From Peptococcaceae bacterium (lineage in GTDB: Bacteria > Bacillota > Desulfotomaculia > Desulfotomaculales > JACDOK01): 50,773 bases of DNA. Shown piece by piece: positions 1 to 7,748 of the stretch. The stretch covers positions 1 through 50,773 of the forward strand of contig JACDOK010000016.1 of NCBI GenBank assembly GCA_017656185.1, read 5' to 3'. The notes beneath the pieces are model-generated. The model made no database searches and was not told the DNA's origin. It saw only the letters and a program-made list of their open reading frames with translations. The translations under genes and the position numbers were made by a program. Numbering within the stretch: the first letter of the stretch is position 1; each line of letters opens with the position of its first letter.

Positions 1-41
1 TTGCCGTGAGTCTTTATTTTCCTGCGCTGCGGCAATTAATT

Positions 42-665
42 TTACAACTTACCCCAAAAAATTTTCTCGCTCAACTTCCCCGGTTCCAGTAGTAATTCGT
101 CGGTAGTGTATCTCTTGCCTGCCGGCGTCATTTCTTTTGCCTCAGTCTCCGTTGGAAAGATATACAGGTCAGCTGTTGCCGTCGGTTCCTGCTCCGTGCG
201 CGGGGCGTCAACAAGCCACCGCTCCGGGCCGTTTTGTCCGTGAAACTCTAATGTTGCCATCGCATGCGATTTTCCATTTCTGGTCAACTGCCACCTGAAT
301 CCCGGCACCTCGTGCTTCGCCAGGCTGTAACAAAGCCCTAAAACCGCCATGCGGCAGGCTTCCTGGGCATCCCGTGGAGGCCGTGCTTCTACTGGAAGCC
401 AGAGCCGAAACATTCCTACGGTTGATTGCACATCGTACCATTCTGCCATACCGGCATACCAGAGTGTCTTCATGCCATTGCTTGCCGTTTGTCGGCTGCA
501 ATTTACCGCCATAGCCGCTGCTCCCGTCGTTAGCCCTCCGGATTCGCACAGCGCTTGCAGCAGTTCCCACGCCCGGCCGGAAAAATCCCGCGCCTCAATC
601 CCCGGCCCCCGGGGACCGGGTTTCACGGCCATACCTTTGGCAAAAGGGTTCCTTCGTTGTTCCAT
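42..665 (-). CDS. Winged-helix-like hypothetical protein
   Basis: About 207 residues. The segment roughly at residues 30-95 (ending near the motif FRLWLP) has the pattern of a winged helix-turn-helix: a helix, a Gly-rich turn, SRQTASNGMKTLWYAGMAEW, then a hairpin. DNA binding is therefore inferred. I chose the ATG at 665 over the GTG at 671 because the G-rich SD sits about 7 bases before the ATG. The C-terminal half is not recognised. It is the last gene seen in the leftward maintenance block, after the S1-domain gene with a gap of about 15 bases. Winged-helix proteins of this type often sit near plasmid replication or mobilisation genes, but the sequence alone does not show a function. Confidence 0.6.
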   Translation of the reverse strand: MEQRRNPFAKGMAVKPGPRGPGIEARDFSGRAWELLQALCESGGLTTGAAAMAVNCSRQTASNGMKTLWYAGMAEWYDVQSTVGMFRLWLPVEARPPRDAQEACRMAVLGLCYSLAKHEVPGFRWQLTRNGKSHAMATLEFHGQNGPERWLVDAPRTEQEPTATADLYIFPTETEAKEMTPAGKRYTTDELLLEPGKLSEKIFWGKL

Positions 666-680
666 CGCCACGCCCCCCCT

Positions 681-1493
681 TTACAGGCACATATTGCGGT
701 AGGCCAGATGCAGCCGCCGCTGTTCCCGGTTAAAGTTTTTCACCCGGCAAACTACCTTCTGCCCGGGACGCACCAGTGGATGGCCTGTGTTGTTGGCCAG
801 GCCAATCAGGCCTGGCCGCACCTCTACAAAGATGTGACGGCTATCCATACCCGTTACGTATCCGCGCACATCCTGGCCCCGCCGGTACCCCGCCGTCTCC
901 CACGGGTCGGGCAGCGCGTCACGGGGAGAAACCTGCACGGTTCCGGTTTTGGGATCTACCTGCGTAATTTTCGCCTTCACCGTCTGTCCCCGTACGTATT
1001 GTCGCCCCAGAGGCAGCGCGCTCCAGATTGCGGCCTGCACGCGGGGCACCTCGACCAGGACACCACCGCCGATATCTAACAGCACACGGGCGGGCTTATC
1101 TTTCTCCGGGGCCAAGACGGCCCGCACGATGCACTCAATGATTTCACCTTCGCGCAATTCGGCCAGCAGTTGTTTCCGCGCTTCGTCCAATACTTCCAGC
1201 CGGGAGCATGCTGCGATACCGCTTTCCGCATCCAGGCCTTTCACTTTTACCCTTATTGGCTGACCAACAAACAAGCGCATCAACTGCTCGTTCTCCAGCC
1301 CCGTTTCAGATGCAGGCACCAAACCCTGTACATCCGGGATATCCAAAAACTGTATCTTCCAGATTTGCCCCTGTCTGTTTACACGGTCTACCTCAACCAC
1401 TTCGGCATCCAGAGTCCAGTTTCTCTCCTTTGCCTGATACAGGCGTTCCCACGGGTCCACCTGCAGTCGGTACCCATCCGGTCTTACTGTCAT
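681..1493 (-). CDS. S1 RNA-binding domain protein
   Basis: A 270-residue protein with about three S1-like OB-fold repeats, near residues 25-105, 112-195 and 203-268. Each contains a G-x-x-V/I-x-G-x-V type strand (for example GQDVRGYVTG and GLVPASETG, which matches the loop of ribosomal protein S1). S1 domains bind single-stranded RNA, and the protein is presumably cytoplasmic. The start is the ATG at 1493 behind a strong GGGAGGGGTGAT SD. It lies directly after topoisomerase III with a 14-base gap, so the two are probably co-transcribed. It is much shorter than ribosomal S1, so it is not the housekeeping protein. A role in translation of element mRNAs or antitermination is only a guess. Confidence 0.75.
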   Translation of the reverse strand: MTVRPDGYRLQVDPWERLYQAKERNWTLDAEVVEVDRVNRQGQIWKIQFLDIPDVQGLVPASETGLENEQLMRLFVGQPIRVKVKGLDAESGIAACSRLEVLDEARKQLLAELREGEIIECIVRAVLAPEKDKPARVLLDIGGGVLVEVPRVQAAIWSALPLGRQYVRGQTVKAKITQVDPKTGTVQVSPRDALPDPWETAGYRRGQDVRGYVTGMDSRHIFVEVRPGLIGLANNTGHPLVRPGQKVVCRVKNFNREQRRLHLAYRNMCL

Positions 1494-1507
1494 ACAATCA
1501 CCCCTCC

Positions 1508-3613
1508 CTAAAACTTAAACTCTATTTTCCCACCGTCTCTCAACACCAACACAGCGTTGAACTTCTTACCCGCCTTCGACTTGAACCCCTTGATCAGCCC
1601 CGTCCGTCCCTTCTGCAGCAGAGCCTTAGCCTGCGTCCGGCTGATCTTTTTCCCCGCCACCTGCTTCCAGATCGCAAACCGGCACCCTTCCCTGTACCCG
1701 CTGCAGCCGTAGCTCTTCGGATACTCCACCACATCCCGACCGCACAGCGGGCATTTCCCTAACACTTCCTTCTCCTTCTGCCGGTGTACCGCGCTGTTCG
1801 CTTCCTGTTCTTTAGCTATCTGCACCACCTCCCGGGTAAAATTCTTGATACCCGACACCCACAACCGTGCATCGTCCAGGCCCTCCTCGATCCGTCGTAG
1901 CCCATCCTCCCACTCCGCCGTCATCTCCACGGATTTCACCTGTTCCGGCACCAGGTCAATGAGCGTTTCTCCTTTCCTGGTAGGCACCAGCGTTTTCTTC
2001 TGTCTTTCAAGATATCCCACCCTGATCAGCCGCTCGATGATCGCCGCCCGTGTCGCCGGCGTGCCGATCCCGCCGGCGGCCTTCAATGTTTCTGCGGTTT
2101 CCTTATCTGCAACGAACCTGCCCGCGTTTTCCATGGCCGCTAACAGGGTTGCTTCGGTGTATCGTTTCGGAGGTTTTGTTTGCCGTTCAACGGTCTCCGC
2201 TTCCGCAACACGGACCGCCTCGCCCTCGGCCAGGGGCGGGAGCAGCTGCTTTGCGTCACCTTCGTCTTTCCCATTCTTTTCATCCCTTTCTTCCGGTTTG
2301 TAAACTATCTTCCATCCCCGTTCTTTCTCGACCCGGCCTCTGGAATTGAACGTCTCACCCCCGGCCTCGGTAACCACTGCAGTCTCGTCATACACTGCCG
2401 GGGGATAAAGCATGGCCAGAAATCTCCGGACAACCAGGTCGTATACCTGTCGCTCTGCAGTGTTGAGTGCCGCCAGATCCGGAGACACGTCCGTGGGAAT
2501 GATGGCGTGGTGATCCGTAACCTTTGCGTCATCGACATAACGCTTACCCGGGACCACTCCCACCCTGATCTGGCGGACCGGTTCCCTGTATTCCGGGCAC
2601 TTTTCCAGAACCGCCAGGCGTTTTTGCAGCGTGTCCCGCACCAGAACCTCCGTCAGGTGCCGGCTGTCGGTCCGCGGGTACGTGATCAACTTGTGTTTCT
2701 CGTACAGCGCCTGTGCCGCGTTCAGCGTCTGCTGCGCCGTCAGCCCATACCGGCGGTTGGCCTCTTTCTGTAAATCATTTAAGTTGAACAGCAGGGGCGG
2801 CTGCTCCGATTTCGTACGTTTTTCAACCCTTACCACCCTGCCCGATCCAGCGGCCTCAACGGCCCGGGCCAACTCTTCCGCCCGTATTCGTTCCCTGACG
2901 CGGCTCTCGCCGTCCCTGATCCACCTGCCCCGATAGGTGGCCCCGTCAACTTTCCGGAAGGTGGCCGTAATCTCCCAGTAAGTTTCCGGCTTAAAACCCC
3001 TTATCTCCCTTTCCCGCTGTACCACCAGGGCCAGGGTGGGAGTTTGTACCCTACCAACAGACAGTAAAGTCTTGTGCTTCACTGAAAAGGCCCGGGTCGC
3101 ATTGATTCCTACCAGCCAATCCGCCTGCGCCCGGGCCTCAGCTGCCGCAGCCAAATTGTCCAGCTCCCTGCCATCCCGGAGTTTTTTAAATGACTCTCGA
3201 ATAGCCGACGGGGTAGCCTCGGAAAGCCAGAGCCGCTTCACAGGCTTTTTGCAACCGCAAAAAGAGTAGATCCGGCGAAAAATCAGTTCCCCCTCCCGCC
3301 CCGCGTCACAGGCGTTCACCACTTCCCCTACATCCGGCGAATTAATTAGCTGTTTAAGCACTTTAAGCTGTTTCTGGCTGTTCCTTATCGGGCGCAGTTT
3401 AAAGTCCGGGATGATGGGCAGAACATTCAGTGACCACTTTTTAAAGGCCGGGTCGTAGTATTCCGGCTCGGCCAACTCCAGCAGGTGTCCCAGTGCCCAG
3501 GATACGATATACCGGTCATTTTCTAGGTACCCGTTGCGGCTCTGGAACCTGCCCAGGACTTTTGAAATGTCCCTTGCCACCGACGGCTTTTCACAAACAA
3601 TCAACGTACGCAA
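1508..3613 (-). CDS. topB: DNA topoisomerase III (type IA)
   Basis: A 701-residue type IA topoisomerase that relaxes or decatenates DNA by a single-strand break. The TOPRIM domain has Glu8 in CEKPSVA and the DAGREGE acidic motif at 103-109. The catalytic tyrosine is Tyr312 in ITYPRTDSRHL. A single C-terminal zinc finger uses Cys621, Cys624, Cys637 and Cys644, followed by a short basic tail typical of TopB. Length matches the family. TopB homologues are common on Gram-positive conjugative elements, where they help resolve replication or transfer intermediates. It follows the HAD gene with almost no gap (stop and start 2 bases apart), so translation is probably coupled. No disruptive mutation is visible. 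Confidence 0.95.
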   Translation of the reverse strand: MRTLIVCEKPSVARDISKVLGRFQSRNGYLENDRYIVSWALGHLLELAEPEYYDPAFKKWSLNVLPIIPDFKLRPIRNSQKQLKVLKQLINSPDVGEVVNACDAGREGELIFRRIYSFCGCKKPVKRLWLSEATPSAIRESFKKLRDGRELDNLAAAAEARAQADWLVGINATRAFSVKHKTLLSVGRVQTPTLALVVQREREIRGFKPETYWEITATFRKVDGATYRGRWIRDGESRVRERIRAEELARAVEAAGSGRVVRVEKRTKSEQPPLLFNLNDLQKEANRRYGLTAQQTLNAAQALYEKHKLITYPRTDSRHLTEVLVRDTLQKRLAVLEKCPEYREPVRQIRVGVVPGKRYVDDAKVTDHHAIIPTDVSPDLAALNTAERQVYDLVVRRFLAMLYPPAVYDETAVVTEAGGETFNSRGRVEKERGWKIVYKPEERDEKNGKDEGDAKQLLPPLAEGEAVRVAEAETVERQTKPPKRYTEATLLAAMENAGRFVADKETAETLKAAGGIGTPATRAAIIERLIRVGYLERQKKTLVPTRKGETLIDLVPEQVKSVEMTAEWEDGLRRIEEGLDDARLWVSGIKNFTREVVQIAKEQEANSAVHRQKEKEVLGKCPLCGRDVVEYPKSYGCSGYREGCRFAIWKQVAGKKISRTQAKALLQKGRTGLIKGFKSKAGKKFNAVLVLRDGGKIEFKF

Positions 3614-3615
3614 AC

Positions 3616-4170
3616 TTACTCATCCTTTCTAGTCGCCAGTTCCGCCGCCGCCAGCTCCGGATTGCTGCTGATCATCGCTCTGAAAATCTCCTGCCAGCTT
3701 TTAAACCGTATTACACCCTGCGAAATTTTGCGGTTATAAGGCCAGTCCTTGAGCCAGAGAGCTGGGACTTTCCCGGCGAGGCTTGCCGCCACAACTGGAT
3801 CGTCCTCAAAAACGATTGCCGGCCCAAGTTCCCGAACGGTATTTAGTTTCGACTCACGGGACAGACCGGTTACAACCTGATCAGCCGGGAAACCGTTTAC
3901 CTGCAGCCACCGCACGGTGTTGAACAGGGCATCGCCGGGCCGGGAGCTGATGTATGCTATCCGGTAGCCCAAATCTGCCAGAATTCCCAGTGCTCTAGCC
4001 GCGTGGGGAAACGGCTCGACCTTCTGCAGCATCTGCATCCCTTCCCTGCTCGCAAAAAACCCCGGCGGCACCTCCGGCGCCGGGTACCTTTTCAGCGATA
4101 TGCCGAACCTGCGCACCAGCTCCAGGTTTACATTTGCTACGGTGTTGTCTATATCCACGGCGATCCACAC
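3616..4170 (-). CDS. HAD-superfamily phosphatase (nucleotidase-like)
   Basis: A 184-residue protein with HAD motif I at the extreme N-terminus (DIDNT, nucleophile Asp6), motif II in YISSRPG, a candidate motif III Lys near SRESK, and motif IV in VFEDDP. The compact form with DxDNT resembles 5'(3')-nucleotidases and phage or plasmid-borne HAD phosphatases. The substrate is unknown. Start is a GTG at 4170 with a GAGGGGGGG SD. In this frame a TAG lies just upstream, so a longer protein is not possible. The gene begins inside the reading frame of the preceding small ORF. Together with topB and parM this suggests a nucleotide or DNA housekeeping block of the element. Confidence 0.8.
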   Translation of the reverse strand: MWIAVDIDNTVANVNLELVRRFGISLKRYPAPEVPPGFFASREGMQMLQKVEPFPHAARALGILADLGYRIAYISSRPGDALFNTVRWLQVNGFPADQVVTGLSRESKLNTVRELGPAIVFEDDPVVAASLAGKVPALWLKDWPYNRKISQGVIRFKSWQEIFRAMISSNPELAAAELATRKDE

Positions 4171-4420
4171 GAATATTCCCCCCCTCTATCGCTTTCAGTA
4201 CCTGGCGGGGGCATATCCCCGCCAACTCGAATACACAGCACTCGTGGCCGTCTTTTTCTGCCCCGTTTCTGAGAAACCGCCTGGCATCGGCCCTGATATA
4301 CCAGACCGGCCAGTCGCGCGCGTTGACTTTGACAGGCCTCAAGACATCCCGGACCGCCTGGGACACTATTGCCCGTGCCAGGCGGCGGTAAGCCAGGTGA
4401 CGGCGGTAAGCTTCAGCCAT
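3995..4420 (-). CDS. Small basic hypothetical protein overlapping HAD gene
   Basis: The ORF starts ATG at 4420 behind an AGCGAGGT SD and runs 141 codons, but only the first 80 or so residues lie outside the HAD gene. That N-terminal part is basic and helical (start MAEAYRRHLAYRRLARA), contains CCVFELAGICPRQVLKAIEG, and looks like genuine protein. The remainder overlaps the HAD gene by about 176 bases in another frame and reads like shadow sequence. A run of seven G (complement of 4178-4184) sits exactly where sense-looking sequence ends. Removing one G would fuse this ORF to the HAD frame. The natural C-terminus is therefore uncertain: overlap, frameshift or slippage. Function not recognised. 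Confidence 0.45.
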   Translation of the reverse strand: MAEAYRRHLAYRRLARAIVSQAVRDVLRPVKVNARDWPVWYIRADARRFLRNGAEKDGHECCVFELAGICPRQVLKAIEGGNIRVDRRGYRQHRSKCKPGAGAQVRHIAEKVPGAGGAAGVFCEQGRDADAAEGRAVSPRG

Positions 4421-4446
4421 ATCGATACCTCGCTTTCATCAAATCA

Positions 4447-4746
4447 TCAAAGATTCATAAACGCATCTACGTCAAACATCACTTTCGGTTTATCCTCCTC
4501 AAGTTTCTTCCTACCGTCGAGCGAAGAAAAAGAAAGCGCGTCCAGCTTTTCCTCCAGACGAGATAGGTGAGCTTCCATTGCGTCCAGCCTGCTGCTTATG
4601 TTCCCTAAAATGTCTTCTATTTTGCCTGCCAGGTCCAGTGCTTCACGCACCCGGGCTGCCCGCTGCCCGGGTGGGTACTTCCATATAGCATGCTTTTCAT
4701 CTATGAAAACTTCCAACCGTTTCCCTCTTGGTCGCTTGGCAGCCAA
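4447..4746 (-). CDS. Putative ParR-like partition adaptor
   Basis: A 99-residue protein. The N-terminus (MAAKRPRGKRLEVFIDEK) resembles a basic arm followed by a short beta strand as in ribbon-helix-helix DNA-binding proteins. Residues 35-75 form a heptad-like coiled coil with repeated Leu (IEDILGNISSRLDAMEAHL). Start is a TTG at 4746 behind AGAGGGGGG, 6 bases away. It is directly downstream of parM, and the space between them carries four palindromes, so it is a good candidate for the DNA-binding partner (ParR) of the actin-like ParM. Sequence similarity to known ParR is not strong enough to see by eye, so the call rests mainly on context, size and fold pattern. Confidence 0.55.
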   Translation of the reverse strand: MAAKRPRGKRLEVFIDEKHAIWKYPPGQRAARVREALDLAGKIEDILGNISSRLDAMEAHLSRLEEKLDALSFSSLDGRKKLEEDKPKVMFDVDAFMNL

Positions 4747-4783
4747 ACCAGGCCCCCCTCTGCTATCTCTGCTATGTATGTAT

Positions 4784-4952
4784 GGTATCCGGATACCCCA
4801 AGCTAGGAACTACAAGGCTTTGCTGGCATTTTAGCGCCAGGTATCCGGATACCTTTACCAGACGTCATCTCTGTCCCGGAAGTATCCGGATACCCGGTAC
4901 CTAAAACCAACGCCATCCCTTGATTTTCCTGGATATTTTCATTCCGGATACC
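4784..4952. repeat. Four TATCCGGATA palindromes (candidate centromere/operator)
   Basis: The gap between parM and the ParR-like gene holds four copies of a palindrome with core TCCGGATA. They lie at 4784-4797 (GGTATCCGGATACC), 4840-4853 (same 14 bases), 4882-4894 (first base differs) and 4942-4952 (left half degenerate). Centres are 56, 41 and 58 bases apart. Repeated operators next to parM/parR genes are typical of parC-type centromeres that load ParR, which then nucleates ParM filaments. The position between, rather than upstream of, the two genes is unusual. Confidence 0.75.
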
Positions 4953-5927
4953 TTACCCGCCGATTAGTTTTAGAAATCCCGATGCGTTTGCCCATAACGG
5001 TTCCGGAATGATATCGACTACCGAAGCATCTAACAACAGCTTCCGCAACAGCGGTAGTTCTTCCGCACCGCCCCCGGCCAGTAAGACCTTCCGTACGGCC
5101 GCCATACGGTCGCCCATCGCCGCCCGCACCTGGTCGGCTATTGCCCGCGCGGTATCCGCCCGGGCCTTTCCCAGTACGTCGGACAAGTCCAGCTCTCTGC
5201 CGTAGTGGTACGTCTTCCCGCCGTTTGCCATTATCTCCGGTATCCGTACGGCGGGGAGGGGAGCGCCCGTTGCCGCCTGGTAGCCGGCGGCCAGGGCTTC
5301 ATGTACGGCAAAAATACCTATCTCCACACTACCGCACAAGGAACTAACGGGACGTGCCATTCCACCGACAATTTCGGCGGTGACGTAATCGGTGGTTTTG
5401 TAGCCTACGTCCACCAGCAGTACCAGACCGGAATCCGGCAGATCCGGAGCGGCAAGCATTGCTCCTGCCCCCTGGGGATAAACGATCACCCGCCCGAAAG
5501 AGACGCGAGAAGGCATGCTACCGTCCACCGAAACTTCAGCATGCAGGGCCTCCAGGTGCCGACGCAGATCTTCCTTTTGGCTGGCGTAGTAGGCCACGGG
5601 CAGTCCGGCCACCAGAATAGCCCCCGGTCCTGCGCCCAACAGCCTGGCAGCGGTAAGAATGAGAACATCATGGTTCGGGTGACGGTGCTTGTCCCTATCC
5701 AGCGTAAACGTCGCGCCGCGGCCCTCCTGGACAGCCAGCTCTCCTACGAAGTGCCGGCTGGTGGTGCCGTCCACCCGGCGGATCGTTACGATGTGGCCGG
5801 TATCGTTCCCCCTCAGATCGGCCAGGGCCAGTTCACGATATGGGGCCACCACTGAAGGGATAAGTACACGCTTGTCAGTAGTTACAGCTTTGGTATGACT
5901 GTAACCCACATCAATGGCTATTTGCAC
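4953..5927 (-). CDS. parM: ParM/StbA-type actin-like segregation ATPase
   Basis: A 324-residue actin-fold protein. Phosphate-1 loop is DVGYSHTKA at residues 6-14, phosphate-2 loop is VDVGYKTTD around 172-180 (Asp173), and the adenosine loop is LLAGGGAEE at 282-290. Length matches ParM/Alp proteins. ParM-type filaments push or pull replicon copies apart using a DNA adaptor and a centromere, so its presence argues that the element replicates autonomously at least some of the time. Start is GTG 5927 with an AAAGGAGCG SD 8 bases upstream. A terminator hairpin lies 50 bases upstream of the start and four palindromes lie just downstream. No missing catalytic loop was noticed. Confidence 0.88.
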   Translation of the reverse strand: MQIAIDVGYSHTKAVTTDKRVLIPSVVAPYRELALADLRGNDTGHIVTIRRVDGTTSRHFVGELAVQEGRGATFTLDRDKHRHPNHDVLILTAARLLGAGPGAILVAGLPVAYYASQKEDLRRHLEALHAEVSVDGSMPSRVSFGRVIVYPQGAGAMLAAPDLPDSGLVLLVDVGYKTTDYVTAEIVGGMARPVSSLCGSVEIGIFAVHEALAAGYQAATGAPLPAVRIPEIMANGGKTYHYGRELDLSDVLGKARADTARAIADQVRAAMGDRMAAVRKVLLAGGGAEELPLLRKLLLDASVVDIIPEPLWANASGFLKLIGG

Positions 5928-5961
5928 GAAACCACGCTCCTTTCAACATTCTTTAAAGACA

Positions 5962-5999
5962 GCTAAAAAAAACTAAACCGGGCACGCACGTACCCGGTT
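5962..5999 (-). terminator. Hairpin terminator upstream of parM
   Basis: AACCGGG (5976-5982) pairs with CCCGGTT (5993-5999), and on the minus strand this is followed by a T-rich run. The same stem sequence recurs at 8357-8380 and, diverged, at 30597-30618. Just upstream on the minus strand is an SD-like AAAGGAG with no gene after it, which could be the scar of a deleted gene. Confidence 0.6.
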
Positions 6000-6073
6000 A
6001 AGCGATCCACTCCTTTCGCTGTGGTTCTCCCAAAAAAAAAGCGTGATGGCAGCCAACTGTACATCCGCTCATA

Positions 6074-6114
6074 AAAAGAAAAGGCTCGGTCTGAAACGCC
6101 GAACCTTTTCTTTT
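6074..6114 (-). terminator. Strong terminator after zinc-knuckle gene
   Basis: A 16-base-pair stem with one mismatch: 6074-6089 pairs with 6099-6114, loop of 9. Arms begin AAAAGAAAAGG and end CCTTTTCTTTT, giving U-rich tails on both strands, so it may work in both directions. It closes the transcription unit of the zinc-knuckle gene. Confidence 0.75.
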
Positions 6115-6140
6115 AATTCTGCAGCTTCCCGAAAATGGTC

Positions 6141-6875
6141 CTACGTTCCAGGCCGGAACTTTTTTCTCAGGGGCGGCAGTCCCAGCTTACGCCGGGTCTT
6201 GTTCTCCCGTCTCCTCTCCCGGCACTCCGCGCAGTACGCAAATCCTTCGTCCCCCGGAGCCAGGGGTTTGCCGCACCAGACGCAGAGCCGGTTGACCCGC
6301 CGCTCCCAGTAGACCTTCCTCCGCCGCCCGTACACTTCCCGCTCGTGTTCCCGGCAGTAGGGCGGGACAAAGCCGTTCGGGCGCGGCTCTACGGGTTGCT
6401 CGCAGAGGAGGCACAGGCCCTCCTCCCGCAGCCTGTCGCGGCGGTTCAGGTTCCGCGCCAGGCTTTCCCGGTAGCACGACTCGCAGTGTCCGGCCTTGAA
6501 AACGGGGTTTTCCCCACACCGCTCGCAGATTCCCTTCTCCTTCCGGGCATCCCGGACTTTCCGCGTCCCGCGGTTTACCTGCTTGAGGCACTTTTGACAG
6601 TAGACGTGCCCGGGCACGGCGGGCCTCCCGCAGTCGCGGCAGAGGCCCGCTGCCTTCAGCCTGGCGCGGCGCTCCTTCGCCTTTCCCTCCCGCTTCGCCA
6701 TGCACTCCGGACAGAGTACTTTCCCGCCGGTCGGCTTTCCGCAGTCAGTGCAGATGCCCGATTTTCTCTTTTCGCGGTACCGCCTCCTGCGGGCCTCCAG
6801 CTCACACTCCTTCGAGCAATACCTGCGGCGGCCGGGATAGATGGGTACAGAACAGATGGAGCATTTTTCCCCGAT
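6141..6875 (-). CDS. Six-module zinc-knuckle protein without a standard start codon
   Basis: The open frame runs from 6890 to 6141. Translated from 6875 it gives about 244 residues containing six paired CxxC modules: CSIC/YCSKEC, CTDC/LCPEC, CRDC/YCQKC, CERC/HCESC, CLLC/YCREH and CVWC/YCAEC. They are separated by basic helical linkers, so this is a zinc-binding, probably nucleic-acid-binding protein. The first ATG (6701) would remove the first two modules. Upstream of it the frame has no ATG, GTG or TTG back to a TGA at 6891. An ATC codon at 6875-6873 sits 9 bases after AGGGGG and directly before the first Cys pair, so a lost ATG or a rare AUC start is possible. The role is unknown. Confidence 0.6.
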   Translation of the reverse strand: MGEKCSICSVPIYPGRRRYCSKECELEARRRRYREKRKSGICTDCGKPTGGKVLCPECMAKREGKAKERRARLKAAGLCRDCGRPAVPGHVYCQKCLKQVNRGTRKVRDARKEKGICERCGENPVFKAGHCESCYRESLARNLNRRDRLREEGLCLLCEQPVEPRPNGFVPPYCREHEREVYGRRRKVYWERRVNRLCVWCGKPLAPGDEGFAYCAECRERRRENKTRRKLGLPPLRKKFRPGT

Positions 6876-7105
6876 TCCGCCCCACCCCCTTCAGAATGAC
6901 AGGTTGTCGAAGTCTTCGACCGCGGCAGCCGGCCCGCCGAACTCCAGCGCTAAACTCTTCAGGAGCGTCCTTCCCGACATTCCTTCGGCCAGTCCAAATA
7001 CTCCACTCTCTTTACGACCACCCCGGTCACCCGCCGTCTTATGCCGCACGCGTCCTGATATCTTTCTCCAGCCTTTCCGAGGTTGAGTTCCGGTGTTTCT
7101 ACGGG
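6876..7105 (-). other. Short overlapping ORFs, possible gene relic
   Basis: Between the HD gene and the zinc-knuckle gene two reading frames look partly sense-like. One (7105 to 6959) encodes ELNLGKAGERYQDACGIRR and further VKRVEYLDWPKE, ending TGA, but has no usable start after the HD stop codon except internal GTGs. The other (7127 to 6891) ends LALEFGGPAAAVEDFDNLSF and is in the same frame as the zinc-knuckle ORF, separated from it by one TGA. The pattern suggests one or two small genes damaged by indels. No function is assigned. Confidence 0.4.
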
Positions 7106-7669
7106 TTATAAGAAAAGTCTCAGCCACTCTTCGAACCGCGCTACCTTGTCAGGACCGAGACGGGCAAGTTCCCGCTTGACTTCGTCCACCGTCTTTTCCC
7201 TGCGGAGCGCTCCCCTGTTTTTCGAGAAAAACTTGTCGGCAAAACAGATAATTTGCTCCTCGAGCAAAATCGGTACCATGTCCCTCTGGGGCAGGGGAAG
7301 GTTCCGCGCGATAATTTCCTCCTTCGTTATTCCGACGCCCACGTGCCGTTCGCAGACGAGGGCATGCCTCGGCAGGCCTTCTTTTTCTAGAATCTCGCGT
7401 CCCAAGTAGCCATGGCAAATATACGGTTTGTCTCTTGTGCAGCCTATCTCCGGGAGATAAGTCAAAAAAACGCCGATATCGTGAAGCATGGCGGCTTCAA
7501 CGATGAACTTACGATCGGGATTGAGGTGCCTGACTTTCTCTGCCGCTTCAAGCGCCTTCCGAGCGACCGCTTCCCCGTGCTCCACCAAGAAGTGATAAAG
7601 CTCGAACGCCGGGTCGTAGTATTTCCGAATGATCCTCAAAGGTTCTTCAATAATCAGCGCTGTAATCAT
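7106..7669 (-). CDS. HD-domain phosphohydrolase
   Basis: About 187 residues from the ATG at 7669 (an in-frame GTG at 7681 has no SD). The HD metal-binding signature is EHGEAVA near residue 31, AAMLHDIG with His63-Asp64, HVGVG near 110 and CFADKFF near 145. This is the classic HD arrangement of metal-dependent phosphohydrolases acting on nucleotides or related phosphates. The final residues are EEWLRLFL. The substrate cannot be told from sequence. It lies downstream of a second, unrelated HD (HD-GYP-like) gene with a 67-base gap that holds no clear terminator, so the two may be co-expressed. Confidence 0.8.
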   Translation of the reverse strand: MITALIIEEPLRIIRKYYDPAFELYHFLVEHGEAVARKALEAAEKVRHLNPDRKFIVEAAMLHDIGVFLTYLPEIGCTRDKPYICHGYLGREILEKEGLPRHALVCERHVGVGITKEEIIARNLPLPQRDMVPILLEEQIICFADKFFSKNRGALRREKTVDEVKRELARLGPDKVARFEEWLRLFL

Positions 7670-7748
7670 TCCTTGAATCACTCCAGCGACATAAGCTCAC
7701 CCTTCTCTGGGGTTCGATATTTCCAAAAACATTCCTGCTGATGCAGAC

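Noticed and set aside
681-1493. Antisense ORFs covering the S1-domain gene
   Set aside because: Plus-strand frames here lack SDs and are shadows of the GC-rich coding strand.
6891-6893. TGA as a selenocysteine or readthrough codon joining two ORFs
   Set aside because: No SECIS-like hairpin was recognised after the TGA and the joined protein does not resemble a selenoprotein; a lost start codon is simpler.
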